64,000 nt of DNA from NCBI RefSeq assembly GCF_947623445.1, contig NC_135246.1, positions 9,965,856 through 10,029,855 of the forward strand, in the 5' to 3' direction. Shown here one piece after another: positions 61,501 to 64,000 of this stretch. The translations under genes and the position numbers were made by a program. Each line of letters opens with the position of its first letter. The stretch's first letter is position 1. The DNA is from Clavelina lepadiformis (Eukaryota; Chordata; Ascidiacea; Aplousobranchia; Clavelinidae). A model generated the notes under the pieces. It ran no database searches. It saw nothing but the letters and a program-made list of their open reading frames with translations, and was not told the origin of the DNA.

Positions 61501-62015
61501 AGGAATCATCGCCAAGTTTAAGTAGTGTAAAAATTCACTTCAGTCCGAGGATAAAGATTATGATACCTTATCACAATATCATTTTGTTTGAGGGAGCTTA
61601 TAACTTTTCTCAAAAAATAAGTTAGTTAATTTGCGATTACCATTCTTAAAAATCTTATTGTCTAAAAATTCAAACCAAAACGCAAACGCTTGAATCATTT
61701 TGGTTTAATGTGTAACATTTTTAGATTGTTATGTTTCCGATTTATGCTTAATTAAGTACTTAGCCAACAATGTTTTTGTAGATCTACAACGGTGAATCAA
61801 CGGACAGTCCCCCCCTGATCCGTTTGGCTGGCAAACATTATCAAAACTTTGTGATTACCAGCAACGGACCGTTTATGACAGTTCATCTTGAAGTAGCTCC
61901 AAATGACGACGTGGAACATGGTGGATTTAGAGCCACCTATGAAGCTACTGCACCTGAACTTGAGTTGCCCTTAGGCGAGTCACAAACAATGCGTGACGGT
62001 AAAGGTCCTCGCTAA
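58577..62015 (+). CDS. CUB-A': duplicate of the four-CUB secreted protein
   Basis: Exons 58577-58622, 58878-59071, 59206-59365, 59540-59736, 59835-59994, 60243-60290, 60473-60651, 60776-60947, 61166-61359 and 61782-62015 are those of CUB-A shifted by 21,736 and give the same 527-aa secreted protein with a signal peptide and four CUB domains. The promoter-proximal region and polyadenylation signal are also copied, so if the duplication is real this is a functional second gene dose. It carries the same unusual exon 3 donor (C|GTACGA). Because the copies match, short reads cannot tell their transcripts apart. Confidence 0.85.
61471..61568 (+). repeat. SINE fragment in CUB-A' intron 9
   Basis: Copy of 39735-39832. 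Confidence 0.5.
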
Positions 62016-64000
62016 AAAGGTTTAAAACTGTCATCATAATTATAAATTTTGAGATCTTTAACTACTGGGTTTGCTTTTTATTGGTTTATAGTTATTTTTC
62101 AAACAGCTAATTCTACTTTACCATGATTTAATGCGGTATAACGGTGCATTTGTAACAATATGTAGCTCAGAGCAGCCTAAGTGAGCAATAGCTGCAAGCC
62201 TTTTATTGTGCACTGTATCCTGTCTCGTGAACGTTTGATATTTGGTTGAAATAAAATTGCAAAAAGTAACGTGGTGTCTAATTTATAAACACAAGCTACA
62301 ATACGATTAACGGAAGGCCTAAATTTCAAGTGATTGATTTTAAATTAGTGTGAAATTCGGCCATGTCCTGATATGGATGATACATTTTTGACAAAGTAAA
62401 CGTTCTGGTGAATCGTGAAAAGATAATTGCTATATAGTTGTCGACGTATAAATTATAGCTATATTATAATTGGTCATATGCTTTTCGAGATACAAAATAG
62501 ACATTAGGGAACGGTTATATTTTTTCTGCTTTCCAAATCTACGTAAAAACAATTTATTGTTAATAATTTCTTTGTTTATAAAACTGTGTGCCCGACAGAT
62601 AAAAGAAACACAGCGGGAAACTGCAATTTAAAGAAAATTGTTCAAAAGTTCGAAACTTGCAACAATCAGTGTTTCTAACAAAGCATATATGTTTTACCGC
62701 TGTTGAATGCATGATTCGAGCTCAAAACTCAAGAAGTTTCAGTCAGTTTTGTAACTTGAACTTGTTGAACTTGTTGAACTTTATCTGCCAATATGGTATA
62801 CCCCGACATAACTCGAAGTAAAAATTCGCACAAAGAAAAGTACGAAAATCGATAATTAATCAGATAAAAAAAAAGAAAACATACGGAAACCAACCACAAA
62901 ACGTGTTATAAAGGATTACGTGCACATAAATCTATTTTAATTATACCACATCATCATGTAGAGAGTGTATTTTACAGAAACAAATATTAGTAACTTTATT
63001 AATAGACGTTTTATAAATAACGAACAACAAGCAATTATACAGAAATATCAAAAGGTTTAGGTATAGTTGACCCAGCACTCATTAAAATGACTTGACGTTT
63101 AGTTGTCTATACTGATGTTGATGACAGAACTTATCTTTTCTTGCTGATCTTTGTTCATTTTTGATCACTGCTTCCTTGAAACACAATCTGTAAGGTATAA
63201 ATGATTAGTTATCTGTAAGCATAGTGCAGTATATGCAAAACTCACTATTTGTAAATCAAAAATATTTTAAAAATATCGATATTTTTACAAATAAATTCTA
63301 ACGAGTTGATAATCACACAAACTTCATTATTCTAGTGCTGCTAGGTTGCGCAAGAATTCAACTTTTGAGCATTTGTTATTCGCAGATTTTTATACTCCTG
63401 GTGCAGCTTACTCGTTAGTTTGATAACTGAACGTTATAGCCATAGGATAAACTAGGGAAATTTTGATCACCTAAAATAGATTCAATGTTTATCATGCAAG
63501 GTGTATTTCAAAGAAAATTTGCGTAGGTTGATTATAGTAAATATAGCGATGATATTCACAGGAAGAAGACATACGTATTAATTTACTTTATACCACAAAC
63601 AATTAATTTCAACTTATCTCACAACCAACAACTGCATAAGTTATAACTTAAAGTTTTACAAAATTAACAACTTTCAACATAGAGTTTACTGTAATAAATG
63701 GTCTTTTAATTACAATCTGCCATGAGTGGAATTTTTACCTATCTTGAAAGCTCTAAACAGTAACAAAAGTCTTCTTAAATTATTCAGGTTTGCCCAAGTA
63801 CATTTACAGAATTTATCATGATTATTTTCATAATCATGAATAACCGTGCTCTGCAATGCATTCACAATAAAGAAGTTGCCGAAAATGTGGTAAATATTTA
63901 TGAAAACATATTTGCGTTGCACAATTATCCCATAATCGCGTGTTTCATTGTACGTTGTTGCTGCCAAAGAAGTTTAAGAATAGCTCAGGGCAATGTGGAA
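62016..64000. other. Intergenic, leading to a CUB-B copy beyond the window
   Basis: Copy of 40280-42264. By the constant offset, the start codon of a second CUB-B would be at 64069, just outside the window. Confidence 0.6.
62250..62255 (+). terminator. CUB-A' polyadenylation signal
   Basis: AATAAA, about 235 bases after the stop codon, copied from 40514-40519. Confidence 0.6.

Larger units (their letters stand above)
49532..64000 (+). repeat. Right unit of the 21,736-base duplication, cut by window edge
   Basis: Continuous copy of 27796-42264, ending at the window edge 69 bases before the expected CUB-B' start. All open frames compared are the same except one residue from the G32537/A54273 difference. 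It contains HAX1 exons 4-7, a TIR element, a SINE and a full CUB-A copy. Confidence 0.95.

Noticed and set aside
49532..64000. Right unit as a misplaced allelic haplotype
   Set aside because: Only one difference noticed in 14.5 kb, far too few for two haplotypes of a typical ascidian. True recent duplication or duplicated assembly of one haplotype remain possible.
1..64000. CRISPR arrays, bacterial operons or prophage
   Set aside because: No regularly spaced repeats or prokaryotic gene organisation; all recognisable genes are intron-bearing animal genes.

Overview
The window is animal nuclear DNA: AT-rich, with short introns (mostly 100-400 bases) bounded by GT/AG. Its single-copy metazoan genes (NFRKB, BBS10, HAX1) and its cluster of secreted CUB-domain genes best fit a tunicate (ascidian, Ciona-like) genome. 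That taxonomic guess rests on gene style and intron size, not on a diagnostic sequence. Almost all genes are split, so the coding models below were assembled by hand from splice sites, reading-frame phase and family similarity.

Layout. (1) 1-6.6 kb, minus strand: most of NFRKB (INO80G subunit of the INO80 chromatin remodeller), 14-15 exons, 3' end cut by the window edge; a possible first exon lies at 10.85-10.89 kb beyond a repeat-filled intron. (2) 15.2-17.1 kb, minus: BBS10-like chaperonin-related protein in two exons (576 aa). (3) 17.1-26.6 kb: no confident host gene, but a graveyard of transposons (hAT remnant with a nested MITE, deleted piggyBac, palindromic MITE, dispersed repeats). (4) 26.65-28.89 kb, plus: complete HAX1 (seven exons, 303 aa). 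(5) 36.8-49.4 kb: three paralogous secreted CUB-repeat genes: CUB-A and CUB-B (plus, 527 and 529 aa, four CUB domains each) and CUB-C (minus, lacking its first four exons). (6) From 49532 to the window end the sequence repeats 27796-42264 almost perfectly.

The main structural result is a head-to-tail duplication with a unit of 21,736 bases (27796-49531). The junction at 49531/49532 cuts CUB-C inside intron 4 and restarts in intron 3 of HAX1. The left unit therefore carries an intact HAX1 and a 5'-less CUB-C; the right unit carries a 5'-less HAX1, a second CUB-A and, just beyond the window, presumably CUB-B and CUB-C. I found only one mismatch (G32537 versus A54273). This is either a very recent tandem duplication or an assembly duplication, and read data are needed to decide.

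The CUB genes share one ten-exon plan. Each CUB domain is split by an intron at the same place, and several exon lengths are identical between paralogs. They look like a locally expanding family of secreted adhesion or recognition proteins. Their CUBs carry an unusual adjacent Cys pair in place of the usual third/fourth cysteine arrangement, and the fourth CUB lacks those cysteines. I see no enzymatic domain and assign no specific function.
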